From Dryas octopetala (taxonomy: Eukaryota > Streptophyta > Magnoliopsida > Rosales > Rosaceae), in contig OY992839.1 of assembly GCA_963921425.1 (NCBI GenBank), positions 20,010,910 to 20,074,909 of the forward strand: a stretch of 64,000 nucleotides of DNA, read 5' to 3'. The position numbers were made by a program, and so were the translations under genes. Below the pieces are notes generated by a model. That model made no database searches. It was not told where the DNA came from and was given only the letters and a program-made list of their open reading frames with translations. Below are positions 35,695 through 46,963 of the stretch, piece after piece (position 1 is the stretch's first letter; every line of letters begins with the position of its first letter).

Positions 35695-36779
35695 ATGAAT
35701 ATTCTCAAGTCCTTTTTCCAAGTAGTCTTTGGTGAGTTTTCAAGTTAATATATTAATTCCTTCTTGCTTTCTGGTTTTGTTCCTTTTGAATTTTTGAGGT
35801 ATGTATGTATCAGTGTAGCTTTGTTAATTTCTTGGCCCAATTCTGATTTTTAGTTTCCTCTTTACCTTAATTTTGCAGGAAATGCCACTGCTCTGTTGTT
35901 CCTCTTCTTGACCCCAACGTAAGCACTACTCTCAGATATGTGTAATCCTAAAATATTTGTATCAGTTTAGTTGATATCCTACCATTCAATACCAATTAAA
36001 AAAAAAAAAAAAATTTGTAGATTTAGAGTTTTTGAGATCGATTATTAACTTACTATATTCTATCTTTTTCTCATGTTGAATGACAGGGATATCAACTTAA
36101 ATCCATCTAAAAGAACAAACATTAAAAAAAAAAAAAAAGGATCAAATAGCAAGAGCTAAACATGCAATTTTGGCTTTTAATTAACATTAAGCGAAATAAT
36201 TCTGTAAATGATATATTTTGGTTTGATATGCAGGATTACTTTCAAGAAGATCACAAAGAACAAATTCACAGAGCAGTTCTTAGGCATTCCTTACCATATG
36301 ACTTTGCTCAACTGCCTCCTTTCAGCTTGGTACGTATTTCTTTCCTTCTTTAATTAATTACATTTTGTGGTGCATGACAATGTTTAATATTCTTGGTTAA
36401 TTAGAAATTTAGAATCAATAGTTAAATCTTTTAATTCATTTTCTTAATCTTTTTCCAATTAATTGAATATATATATATATGATGCATGCTTTCTGTGTTA
36501 TAAATATATGTTAACTAGTTTTGTACATTAATTCCCACATAGTACTTTTGTGTAATAACTGCATGGGGTTTGCATTTGGAAAAATGAAACAGGTATGGCC
36601 TGCCTTTTGTGTCCTCAGGCAACATTTTTGTATCAACCATCAATAGTATTGGTGCAGCCATTGAAGCCATATACCTTTTGATCGTCTTGATATTGGCCCC
36701 TAAGGGGGAGAAGGAAAAAATTCTTGAGCTCCTCACATTTGCGCTCTCATTTCGGAACCACGAGAACCAGAGAAAATAA
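35695..36779 (+). pseudogene. Truncated SWEET1-like gene, 119-residue single-MtN3 frame
   Basis: This is a partial duplicate of the SWEET gene at 44877. Exons 35695-35731, 35879-35918, 36234-36329 and 36593-36779 have GT-AG borders and join in one frame: MNILKSFFQVVFG, NATALLFLFLTPT, ITFKKITKNKFTEQFLGIPY..., YGLPFVSSGN..., stopping at a TAA (36777). Splice positions and phases equal those of the full gene. Exons 1 and 2 are each one codon longer. The product would contain the first three-helix bundle (TM1-3) with the conserved prolines (25, 45), LSAWYG (54-60) and the Asn of STIN (75). It then diverges within exon 4 after LLTFAL and ends, so TM4-7 and exons 5-6 are missing. AATAAATAAATAAA follows the stop. 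It is either a young pseudogene or a SemiSWEET-like half-transporter; transcription is unknown. Confidence 0.85.
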
Positions 36780-37174
36780 TAAATAAATAAAAAATCTGAA
36801 GTGCCCGAAGAACAAATATGAATATGAATCTATCTTTCACAGTTTTAAAGTGAATTTGTTAATTGTGCAAGTGCAAGAGGGGGTACCCCTAATCTGCCCA
36901 CTTCTAATTCCAACCATAATGATATATATATATATGTGTATATCAGACTCCTTCTATTGAGACATATCTCAATTTATTTATGTTGAGATATACCCTATTA
37001 GGGCCTACACGAGTCATTTAGTGTGTCAATTCCGAGGAGTCTATATATATATTAATACTTTCAAGACATTGAGAAATTAGGGACATATTGGCCAAAAAAA
37101 ATAAAAAATTAGGGACGTAATTGATAAGTCCCTGTTGATTTTTCAACACCCGGCCAGCTGCATAATCATCGATG

Positions 37175-37211
<37 letters not shown>

Positions 37212-37786
37212 TATGCCTTCAGACAACTTTCAGTATATCTCATGTGAGTAGGTATGACATGTCTAATTTGTGCTTGGCAAATGAGAAGCATGGATGCAAA
37301 GCTTGTGGATATATACTAGCCCAGCAAAACAAGATCACTTCCAAAGGAAGAGTCTATGGGATATATTGGACTCTCTCCCAACTCACTTTATCAATTTGTG
37401 CTCTAAAGCATATATGAACAGTAATGAAAAGCTGTAAATAGAACCGATCAAAGCAATCTTTATATTATGGTGTGGGCATATCAATCCATCTTTGGAATTT
37501 CCCTGTTCACGATGGCTTAGCAATTCATTCTTATTCCTAAGAAATTAGCTAACCAGAGCTTACTCATTGTGATTCGAAGGCCCCTTTTAGACAGACATTG
37601 TCTGAATTATACTAAAGTTCTTTCATTTTCGTACCAATACTTATGTCCATGCAAGATTCTGTCATATTTCTGATTAGTTCCCTCTTGTTAGCGTGAGCTG
37701 TACAATTATTATAATTTGTAAGGCCAAATTTTATTTTTGGTCTTGGTAGTTTGGGGCCTTTGGGCCAAGTTATACTTTGGTTTTAT
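36780..37786. other. Intergenic, no gene recognised
   Basis: No residual SWEET exons 5-6 are visible. It contains TA microsatellites at about 36921-36934 and 37177-37204. A pair AGACTCC / GGAGTCT (about 36946 and 37035) hints at a small foldback that I could not delimit. Confidence 0.4.
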
Positions 37787-37795
37787 AATTTTAAT

Positions 37796-38147
37796 GGGTT
37801 AAATACAAAAATGGTCCACAAATTTTACAATGAGTCTCAATTTAATCCACTAACTATAAAGTGTCAATTTGGTGCACAAACTTTCCAAGTTGTACCAAAC
37901 AAGTACAAACGCTAATTTTTATCAGAAAATTAACGAAATTGGTCACATGAAAATGTGATGAACAAACGAAAATGTGGTCACTTGTTGTGCACATGACCAG
38001 TTTTCGTTAAATTTTTCAATAGAAGTTAACGTTTGTACTGCTTTGATACAACTTACAAAGTTCGTGGGCCAAATTGACATTTTTTATAGATAGTGGACCA
38101 AATTGAGATTCACTGTAAAGTTCGTGGACCATTTTTGTATTTAACCC
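37796..38147. mobile_element. MULE-type foldback MITE with 9-bp TSD
   Basis: Long terminal inverted repeats (over 110 bp) start GGGTTAAATACAAAAATGG at both ends. The element is flanked by the identical 9-bp repeat aattttaat (37787-37795, 38148-38156), the duplication length of Mutator-like transposases. It is 352 bp with no coding capacity. A damaged relative is at 41769-42086. Confidence 0.9.
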
Positions 38148-38156
38148 AATTTTAAT

Positions 38157-39706
38157 TGTTCTGACTTTAGTTATGTAGTTTACAAATTAATTGTTGCAAT
38201 TTAAAAACACGTTAGCATTTTCATTCATTAAATTATCAAATTTTTTGTGTTTTTTGTCAAATACTTTATAAATTATTGCAATTATGGTCGTATATTTTAT
38301 ATACCATTAATAATTCAACGACGATTTTAATGAATTAATAAATAAAAATACTAACGGGTGTTATTAAATTGCAACAATTTATAAACTTTTAATCCAATAT
38401 TATAACAATTGAAACTACAAGGCTAAAATTGCTAATTATTGCAAAATGGAGATGCCAACTAATTAGGGAAGAGCTTAATTTAGTCACCTCAACATCCCAA
38501 GGGCTTCGTGAGGATTAATTTGTTTGACACCTCCTAATTCTTGTACACTCTTTTCCATTTTTTTTTTCTCTTTTCATTTTTTCCACCACAACAAATTATC
38601 AAATATATATTTTATAAAATGATCACACAACATTATCATACATGATACATTTGACCCGACATGGAGTTGTCTTCAAAATAATCGCCTAGCTAGATCTGAC
38701 ATTAAATTGAGGCAAGCCTAATATACTCATTCAGATATGAGGTCTTATCAATACGTCTTCATGTAATTATAGAGAATCACCTAATTTATACAGGAAGGTA
38801 ATTTACATACTCTATAAAACTTCACTTGCACTCTTTCTTTGATGTTTTATATTTTTTTATTAATTGATTTTTCAAATTTGCCCAAACTGTCTTTTACTAA
38901 TCAATTTTGGACGTGTTGATGTAATTGGAGAGATTAGCAGAAGAGTGACTGAACATTTGAACAGGTAGATTTTTGCTAATCACTAATCAATATATTGTAG
39001 ATAACCCTAAAACTAAACAGCTATTAGCAACAAACTATCCGTTAAAAAAGGTTTAAGGAAGTTCAGAAAAGTATTAACTTTCTGCCTCAATTATAGAGCA
39101 CGAGTTGGTACAATTAAGGAAGGTCAAAGTTAAAATGGTTTGCCACCTCACAATAAGACAAAGAATATATGAAAATATATTATTCTTTGAGGGTTTTGTA
39201 ATTTATTCAGTGTAAGACACTTGCTGACACTTGCTTGTACTAAAATGCTCCACGCAATCAGGCCGAAAAGTAGTGAGTCCTACCAAGTTAATATGCTTCC
39301 ATCCCACAAATTGTGACCTAAAGTCTTGAGTCAAATTAAGTAAACATTAACTTAATTTTAAGCAAAAGATTGGTTCTAAGCCACCAACATAATTTTGTAT
39401 TTACATGATGATACAATGTATTTGACAGACTGGAATGTAAATTAACAAAATAATATATATTCATAACAACATTATAAAATGCATGTTTTCAATGACAAAT
39501 GAATTAAAATCTATAAAGAATTAAAGACTAATATGATTCAGATTATAAATTTATAATTTATAATCTAAAGGAAACTAAATTTTTATAGTAAATTATGTTT
39601 ACCAAATAATATGATATTGTTTTCTTAGTTTGTATTTGGATTTTTTTATTTCATTTATTTTTAATAAATTAAATACTGATTATCATTTGTAATCCAAATT
39701 TAATAC
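38157..39706. other. Intergenic, no gene recognised
   Basis: AT-rich sequence; no exon or element border was supported. Confidence 0.35.
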
Positions 39707-39715
39707 ACAAATTTG

Positions 39716-39839
39716 ACATTTCTTTTTTCTTTGACTCAAGCAAGAGTGGAGGAGGAGGGATCCAAGTATCCAACACAGACTGTCGATGCAAGGGTAAATG
39801 CTAGCTCTTGACCACTGAGCTACAATTAAACCCCTCACT
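39716..39839 (-). mobile_element. tRNA-derived SINE
   Basis: The minus strand reads TGTAGCTCAGTGGTCAAGAGC, a near-exact tRNA 5' half including the A box. A degraded B-box region (GGATACTTGGATCCC) follows about 45 nt later, then an A-rich tail. The flanks share acaaatttg (39707-39715, 39840-39848). It is not a tRNA gene, because the B box and the 3' acceptor half do not fold. Confidence 0.75.
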
Positions 39840-39848
39840 ACAAATTTG

Positions 39849-41327
39849 GTATTTTATTATGATTGAGAAATGTTATGTTCACTAACACATTCAGTAAAAA
39901 TTAACCTAATTAATTATTCAAATTCATTGATTAGAAATAACAAATTTACTGCACTATCTTACTCCAACAGTCCAACCGCATAAAAAGTATCCTTTTTAGT
40001 TTCTTATATATATATATATATATGTATTATATTTTGGGTTGGGGCCCAATGCATGTCATTTGACATTTCCTCATCTGCAACTGACTGCATCAGTTACTGC
40101 CATCTTATGTCACGCTGCAGTTTGTTGTTGTTTTTCTCTTTTCTTTTTATAAAAGAAAAATAAAATAGAAAACTAGGAGATTAACCTCAAAAATTGTTTT
40201 TTATCCAAGAAATAAGGAATACATTTTGAAAATAAAATTTATTTTAAGTACGATAGTTTCTAAGGATAAGAATCTGAAAATGTACTCAAAAACACTTCAA
40301 TTGCAGAAAATAAAAAATTATCATTTTTAAAATCGGAGAAGCTTTTTACAATAGAAGAAAAATTGTTATCATAGAAAATTATGATTAAATATCAAATCTC
40401 AATAATTTTTTGGTATAGCATGAAGACTATATAATATTTCAATTAAACTACCAAATTTAAATATAATTTTTTAGATTAGGTCAAAAATATATTAACCCTT
40501 TTGATTTGAGCATTTTTCATTTGATATTTTTATCTTTTGGCCCACATATGATAGGTGTTAGTAAAAATTTATAAGGTTTTGACAAAATTGTCCTTGAGGC
40601 TTTTATATTATCTTAAAAATTTGTTAATATAGTTTTAACTTCACATTTAGTTGTGACTGTACGACACTCATAACTTCAAATTTAGTTGTGACTGAACAAC
40701 AGTCACAGTTGAGTTGTGACTTAATTGAATTTTTTTTAGAGAAATTATACTACAATATAGTATAAATAGAGGTCAAAATAATACAAAATATAGTAGTGTG
40801 AGTTGTCTCTTTCAATTTACCAAGACAGTCACAGTTAAGTTGTGACTGGATTGATATTTTTTTTTAATACAATATAGTATAAATTAATGTAATATTTGTG
40901 ATATAATATTTTTTTTATTTTTTTATTGTAGTGGCATGTGATGTAATATTTGTAAATTCTAATACATTTTACTTTATTATTTTGTTTGACTTTTCAACTA
41001 GTACCTAATCTAAAATGTTATTTAATTTTGGTACATAAACTAAAAAGTTAATGAAATTTAGTAGTTAAAATCAATGGACATTTATCAAGTAAATATAGTT
41101 TTTAAATGCACTCAAAATATGCTCTCAATCAATATGCACTCAAAATATGATTATCAGGTTCTCAAAAATAACTTTTGGCTCTCGCCCTAATTTCTCTAAA
41201 ATCAGTTTTCTTAAAAGGTACCCCTAAGTGTTTTTATCAATATATATATATTTAAATGGCTTAAAACATAATTTAATTATGTATCATAAACCTAATAAGA
41301 TATCTAAAAAATCATTTAAAAACAGTC
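39849..41327. other. Intergenic, no gene recognised
   Basis: AT-rich sequence. The phrase 'cacagttgagttgtgactt' recurs with variation at about 40640-40850 (three to four copies of a TTGTGACTG word). Confidence 0.35.
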
Positions 41328-41500
41328 GGCTGTCGCTCCGACCGGTCGACGAGACACATAGAATAAAACACATAAAGGAGGAACTTGGGCGACCGGTCAG
41401 AGCCATGGACGACTGGTCGCTGAGTGGCGCGCAATAAGCACAGACTTAAATAAGCCATTTGGGCGACTAGTCAGAGTCATGGATGACCAGTCGCAAGAAG
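41328..41500. repeat. Interspersed GCGACYRGTC motif repeats
   Basis: A 34-bp unit with GCGACCGGTC at its left and GACTGGTCGC at its right, so internally inverted, occurs at 41387-41420 and again at 41461-41494 with transitions only. A partial copy is near 41334. It is much more GC-rich than its surroundings. It may be LTR-retrotransposon debris; no domains were seen. Confidence 0.6.
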
Positions 41501-41768
41501 GAAGAGAGTCAACCTTCAACATTTTTCAAAGGCACTTTAAAACACAATTTTGCTAACAACTCAATTCTAGATGCAACGTCCTAAATGAAATGTATGCAAA
41601 TGTAACTTATCTTCGAAGTTGAGCATCAGCATCGAATGTGACACTCTTCCCCAAAGCTTGACTTTCTGTGAGACGCAAGAACACTCAGAACACTCTAAGG
41701 ACACTAAGGCGATTACAACTCAAGATTTGTCCTAGGAAGATGCCAAGACTAAAATGATCTTACATGAA

Positions 41769-42086
41769 CCACTAACTATAAAAAATGTCAATTTAGTCCA
41801 CGAACTTTTCAAGTTGTATCAAAATAGTATAAACGTTAACTTGCATCAAAAACTTTAATGGAAACTGGTCATGTACCCAACAAGTGACCACATTTTAAAT
41901 GATATTTCAGTCCGTTCATCACATTTTCATGTGACAAATTTCATTAATTTTTGGATGGAAGTTAACATTTGTATTGTTTTGATATAACATGAAAAATTCA
42001 TAAATCAAATTAACACTTTTTATAATTAGCAAACCAAATTTAGAATCAATGTAAAGTTTGTGGACCATTTTGGTATTTAACCCTTT
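41769..42086. mobile_element. Damaged copy of the 37796 MULE-type foldback family
   Basis: The right end GTATTTAACCC (ending 42086) and the inner words CACTAACTATAAA, TCAAGTTGTATCA and ACATTTTCATGTGAC match the element at 37796. The first approximately 30 bp of the left repeat are missing. Confidence 0.75.
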
Positions 42087-42224
42087 CTAAATTTAGTACC
42101 GTAGAAATTTTAGTTTTTAAAAAACATTAGATCACAATCCAAAATTTCAGATTGTATTCTAATTTCTTAAAATTATTTCCAAATTGGGAACCAGTTAAAC
42201 CATGCCTCACTTTTCCCTTGATAT

Positions 42225-42666
42225 CCCTACGTACTATCATTTTTTTTTGTGGTGTAGATATTATCTCTAGAGCAAAGTTGTTTTCATAGAATTAGTACTC
42301 ATTTAAGACATTCACTAATTGGATTTGACACAACTATATGTTGAAATCAATGAACAATAGTTCATTGAATGAATTCACCCATGAAGAGATTGCCCCTTAC
42401 TTATTTTTCCAATAAAGTCACTAAGTCATGAGTACAACTAGCTAGTTCCATTCCCTGCGTACTATCAATTTTTTTTTTTTTTTGGTGTAGATATTATCTC
42501 TAGAGCAAAAGTTGTTTTCATAGAATTAGTACTCATTTAAGACATTCTGGGATTGGATTTGACACAACTATATATTGAAATCAATAGTTCATTGAATGAA
42601 TTCACCCATGAAGATATTGCCCCTTCCTTACTTCTCCAATAAAGTCACCAAGTCATGAGTACAACT
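42225..42666. repeat. Tandem duplication, two copies of about 215 bp
   Basis: 42225-42440 and 42455-42666 are near-identical direct copies, including 'gtgtagatattatctctaga' and 'aagtcatgagtacaacta'. The second has short indels and a longer T run. No gene lies inside. Confidence 0.85.
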
Positions 42667-43730
42667 ATTTGTTTTCATGTATAATTGTGCCCAAATTGAG
42701 CAGAAATAAGTATAAGATGTGGTTATAAATAAGACCAAGAAGTTAGCTTATTAATAAGGACAGCAAGTTGAAAATAGGGTTTTCGTGTAATTTTGGCTTA
42801 TATTAATAAGAACAGGAAGTTGATCTTACCATTTTTATATATAGAAAAATAATTACAAATAAGTCAATAAAATATTTCAAAATTATAAAAAGGTCAATAC
42901 TAAATTTTTTATTCCATTTTAATCAATCATATAATTTTATAAATTTCGTTTTGATTAATAACCCTGCAGGCCCTAACCCATTACTGGTTTTTTTTTTTTT
43001 AGTTCGTTTTACCCTTTTGCTCCAGTCCATGGGTTTTATTTTAATGACAGTGGTTGTAATTCTTAGTATTTGTTATGTCTTTTTTTGTATAATGCATAAT
43101 TTCATTTTAGTCAATAGTGATTATTTTGAAATTTAGAAAATATTCATTGACCTATTTATAATTTTGAAATATTTTATTGACTTTTTTTGTAAATAATCCT
43201 TTTTTATATTGTTATTTATTACGAAGTATTAATTGGAAGTGGCCAACTGGTGAGTCGGCGAAATTTTCTTAGAAAATCATGAGTGGCCAAAAAACTGTTT
43301 TGTCTGCGGTTATAAATGAAGAACTTGGTGAGTTATTTCACTTAAGTAAATCTGCAGAATCAGTATCTTAATTCTTAACTACTAAATAAAGATATATTCC
43401 CATTTATTCCCAATAAAGGAAAGGGAAAGTGATGAGTTAGCAAGATAGATATATATATATATATATATATTGCCATTTATTTCAAGTATAGGAATGTGCA
43501 AAGTTGATGAATTAGCAAGATTTATTCCCAAGTATAGGAATTGGACAGTGGATCATTTGAGCCAGAAATAGCTTAAAAAATTAATTAATATAAGGTAACC
43601 ATAATGTTTACTAGACACTGATTTATTTGTGGATTCAGTCCAAAAATATCATATTGTGATATTTATACCAAGAATGACCAACAACTCTACCACAAATAAT
43701 AAAGACAAGTACACTAGAGGAAATCTTGAG
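42667..43730. other. Intergenic, no gene recognised
   Basis: AT-rich DNA with a TA microsatellite at about 43450-43470. Around 42850-43200 there is a weak inverted symmetry (AAATAATTACAAATAAGTCA..TATTTATAATTTTGAAA) suggesting one more foldback element, not delimited. Confidence 0.35.
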
Positions 43731-43775
43731 TTTATCTCTTAAGTAGGTAGTTGAAGTACCTACTTAAGAGATAAA
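43731..43775. repeat. Perfect 19-bp inverted repeat (hairpin)
   Basis: The arms tttatctcttaagtaggta (43731-43749) and their exact inverse (43757-43775) are separated by 7 nt. An A run follows. It is too short for a typical plant miRNA precursor, and no U-rich terminator context suggests a function. Confidence 0.9.
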
Positions 43776-43785
43776 AAAAAAAAAA

Positions 43786-44029
43786 ACTATCGGTCATGCA
43801 GGCAAGACTTGGCCTTAATTTAAGACTTTAAGTGTAGTATTTTGGTCATTTCACATTTTAATGATTTTTTTTATAACCACATTTTAATGATATATGTTTT
43901 GGGTTTAGGGTACTATCGGTCATGCAGGCAAGACTTGGTCTTAATTTAAGACTTTAAGTGTAGTATTTTGGTCATTTCACATTTTAATGATTTTTTTTAT
44001 AACCACATTTTAATGATATATGTTTTGGA
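43786..44029. repeat. 118-bp tandem duplication (period 126)
   Basis: 43786-43903 and 43912-44029 are almost identical; one C/T difference was seen. This indicates a recent duplication in the region upstream of the SWEET gene. Confidence 0.92.
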
Positions 44030-44637
44030 ATTAAAAAAATTAATCTTCATTAAAAATAGTCATTTAATGAAGTTCCCAATGTCTATTATGAAAAAGTTAT
44101 ATCAATATTTTTGAACAATGACATCCAAATTTATGGCTCCCCCATGCATTTAGCAAGCAACACACCTTTTCTCAAATGTTCTTTTTCCCTATCAAAAAAA
44201 TGTTGTTGTTTTTTTTTTTTTTCATTTTGTCCTGCACCTTCTTTCAAATGCGAAAGACAGTTTTCACAAGTTACACAAATAACCAACCTCTTACAGTTCT
44301 TACTTCTAAGCGCAAAAAAAAAAAAAAAAAAAACAAACAAACTCCCACAGTTATTTTACTGTTTACCGCCAACATTTAAAACCAATTTAATATAAAAAAT
44401 AACAAAAGTGACAAAGTGAGTGCCCTTTTTCTTTTTTAATTTTTTTTTTCAGGTCCATCCACAATATTCCATTGTTTTACCCCACCTATAGTTACACTCC
44501 TAGTACCTTAGTACGTAACTACGTATCGTCTGCATTGATTTCAAGTACGCAGATTTTCTGACAAAATTTCAATTTTTACCGCAACAAAATACCACTCACG
44601 CAGTTACTCTCATATTCTGTTTCATTTTTTTTTTTCC

Positions 44638-44645
44638 TATATAAA
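44638..44645 (+). promoter_or_regulatory. Candidate TATA box of SWEET1
   Basis: TATATAAA lies 232-239 bp upstream of the start codon. It is followed by a C/T-rich leader (TTCGCTTCTTGCTCCTCTC), the usual look of a plant transcription start. Confidence 0.6.
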
Positions 44646-44876
44646 CCCCATTCGCTTCTTGCTCCTCTCAAATCCTCCCATTGCCATTTTCTGAACCCAA
44701 AAAAATCAACGCTTGCGCCTTTCACCGATAATTTTCTCTCCGTTTTCCTTTTCTGGGTAGTGTTTGGTTCTCCAAGAGAATTTCCTCATCTGGGTCTCTC
44801 TTATTTCCCGTTCTTGCTTCCTAGATTTGGCGTGTGAAGTGCAAGAGATCATCATCATCATCGATCAACAACAACA

Positions 44877-45095
44877 ATGAATATCCCCAAGTTCTTGTTC
44901 GGTATCTTTGGTGGGTTTGTTGTCTCTTCGATTTCCCATTTCGATTTTGTTTTTCTCACTTGGATTTCTTTCATTGCACTCGTTTTTGGGTTGTGTGTGT
45001 TTGGCTCTGTTTCTTGGCTCTCTGATTTCATGGCTTCCTCTGTATCTTTTACGCAGGAAATGCCACTGCTCTGTTCCTCTTCTTGGCTCCAACGT

Positions 45096-45139
<44 letters not shown>

Positions 45140-46963
45140 GTCTCTGTCTCTATCTCTCTCTGTTTCTTGAATTCTTTTGTGTCAAATTTCATACTCTATA
45201 ACCATTTCTTGAAATGGGTATCTTTGATTATCTGCATAATCTGCAGAATTCCAAAGAAAAGTTCAGAACTTTTAGATTTTTGATGGTGTTTGTTAAGTTT
45301 TGTTTGAAATTTTTTGGATTGATTTGGCTTTAATTCATAGGATTACGTTTAAGAGGATCATAAAGAACAAGCACACAGAGGAGTTCTCAGGCATTCCGTA
45401 CGTGATGACTTTGCTCAACTGCCTGCTTTCCGCTTGGTAAGTATGCTTCTCGTTCCTTCAACGGCTTCATTATTTTCCCTTTTTTAATTCAATTTCCTTC
45501 TTTACCATTTTAGCCTCCCTACTTTGGTGCTTAATTCACACATCAATTTGTCTTCTTCTCACTCAAACCAGAGTAAATCCCATTTTTACCCCTATAGACG
45601 CCTTGGTTTCATTGGGTTTTCCTCTAATTCTTTGATTCGATCTTTCTCTGTCATTAGCAGTCAGTCTGTAGTTTCTGAGGATCAAAGACTTGTTTATATA
45701 ATCTTGATGTTTTTTTGTGCTACATATTTAGTTTTGTGCAATTCAATTTTTTCCCACAGTTTTTGATGCCATTTTTACCCCTATGTCTGCCTTGGTTTTC
45801 TTTGGGTTTCCTCTAATTTTTTAAATGGGTTCCTGAGGGTCAAAGACTCGTTTACACTCTTGATGTTTTCTGTGTCACATATTAGTTTTGTACAATTAAA
45901 TGTTTGCCCACATAGTTTTGTGCAATAATAATTAACTGGGTTTGCATAATTTGCAAAAAAATGATCAAACAGGTATGGACTACCTTTTATTTCCCCAAAC
46001 AACATTTTGGTGTCAACAATCAATGGTACTGGTGCAGCAATTGAAGTCATATATGTGCTGATTTTCATCCTATATGCCCCCAAGAAAGAAAAGGCCAAAA
46101 TTCTTAGCCTCTTCACATTTGTGCTTGCTGTGTTCTCTGTCGTGGCCTTGGTCTCAGTCTTTGCTCTGCACCACAACACCAGAAAAGTCTTCTGTGGCTT
46201 TGCAGCCGCCATATTCTCCATCATCATGTATGGCTCACCTCTCTCAATTATGGTAAGTTATCTAATTAATTCTATCCTGATTATTCAATATCCATGTGTT
46301 AATTAATTGAGATTAAGTATGTATTAATTTGTGTTTAAACTGTGTGTGTGGATGCAGAGGACAGTGGTCAAAACTAAGAGTGTGGAATTCATGCCATTCT
46401 TCTTGTCACTGTTTGTGTTCTTGTGTGGTACTTCCTGGTTCATCTATGGCCTACTTGGCCATGACCCATTTGTTGCTGTAAGTACCTAATTATGACCCTC
46501 CTTTCTTATTACCCCTCTGAATTTCTGATTAATTAATGCCTCTACATATTGCTGAGATGTCATGGGAATAGGTACTGCTGCTATATATACAAGTTTTCAA
46601 TCTGTTTCTTTAGCATATGGTAGACTTTTTCATTATACTTTGATATAGTTTGGGGTCAAAAAGCAAAAATCACGGATTTTTCACTGACCCATATCCATTT
46701 GTTGAAAACCCATTTATTAGAAAAAAAAAAACCATTTGTTGTATATAAGAGAAATGCTATGGTGTGTGCAGGTGCCAAATGGGGTAGGTTCTGGACTTGG
46801 GGCACTTCAGCTGATCTTGTACTTCATCTACCGTGGCAACAAGGGCAGTGGCAGCCTTACCAAGAAGCCCAATACTGCTGCTGGTGATGAGGAGTCTGCA
46901 GAGATGGGACTTGCAAAGCCTCACCAATCAAAGCAGCAATCAAATGGCAATGGAACTGCCTAA
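44877..46963 (+). CDS. SWEET1: SWEET1-type bidirectional sugar transporter (six exons)
   Basis: Exons 44877-44910, 45057-45093, 45341-45436, 45973-46252, 46358-46477 and 46772-46963, all with GT-AG borders, join into 252 residues. The protein has two MtN3/saliva three-helix units (about 7-95 and 130-215) joined by TM4, giving seven membrane helices. Residues that in AtSWEET1 form the pore and glucose pocket sit at the same numbers: P23, P43, P145, P162, S54, Y57, G58, N73, W176 and N192. The N-terminus [18 protein letters not shown] and the [17 protein letters not shown] block are clade I. The C-terminus is a hydrophilic Lys/Ser/Gln tail. The family facilitates passive hexose movement across the plasma membrane; clade I members favour glucose. 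A truncated duplicate lies 8 kb upstream in the same orientation. Confidence 0.97.
45097..45165. repeat. (CT)n microsatellite in SWEET intron 2
   Basis: A CT tract with interspersed CTGT units starts a few bases after the intron 2 donor (45094). It extends the pyrimidine content of the intron and is likely length-polymorphic. Confidence 0.93.

Noticed and set aside
39760-39839. Possible tRNA gene
   Set aside because: The 5' half is tRNA-like but no acceptor stem or proper T loop follows; the A-rich tail and flanking repeat indicate a SINE.
45781-46227. 148-codon minus-strand frame opposite SWEET exon 4
   Set aside because: It is the antisense shadow of a conserved coding exon.
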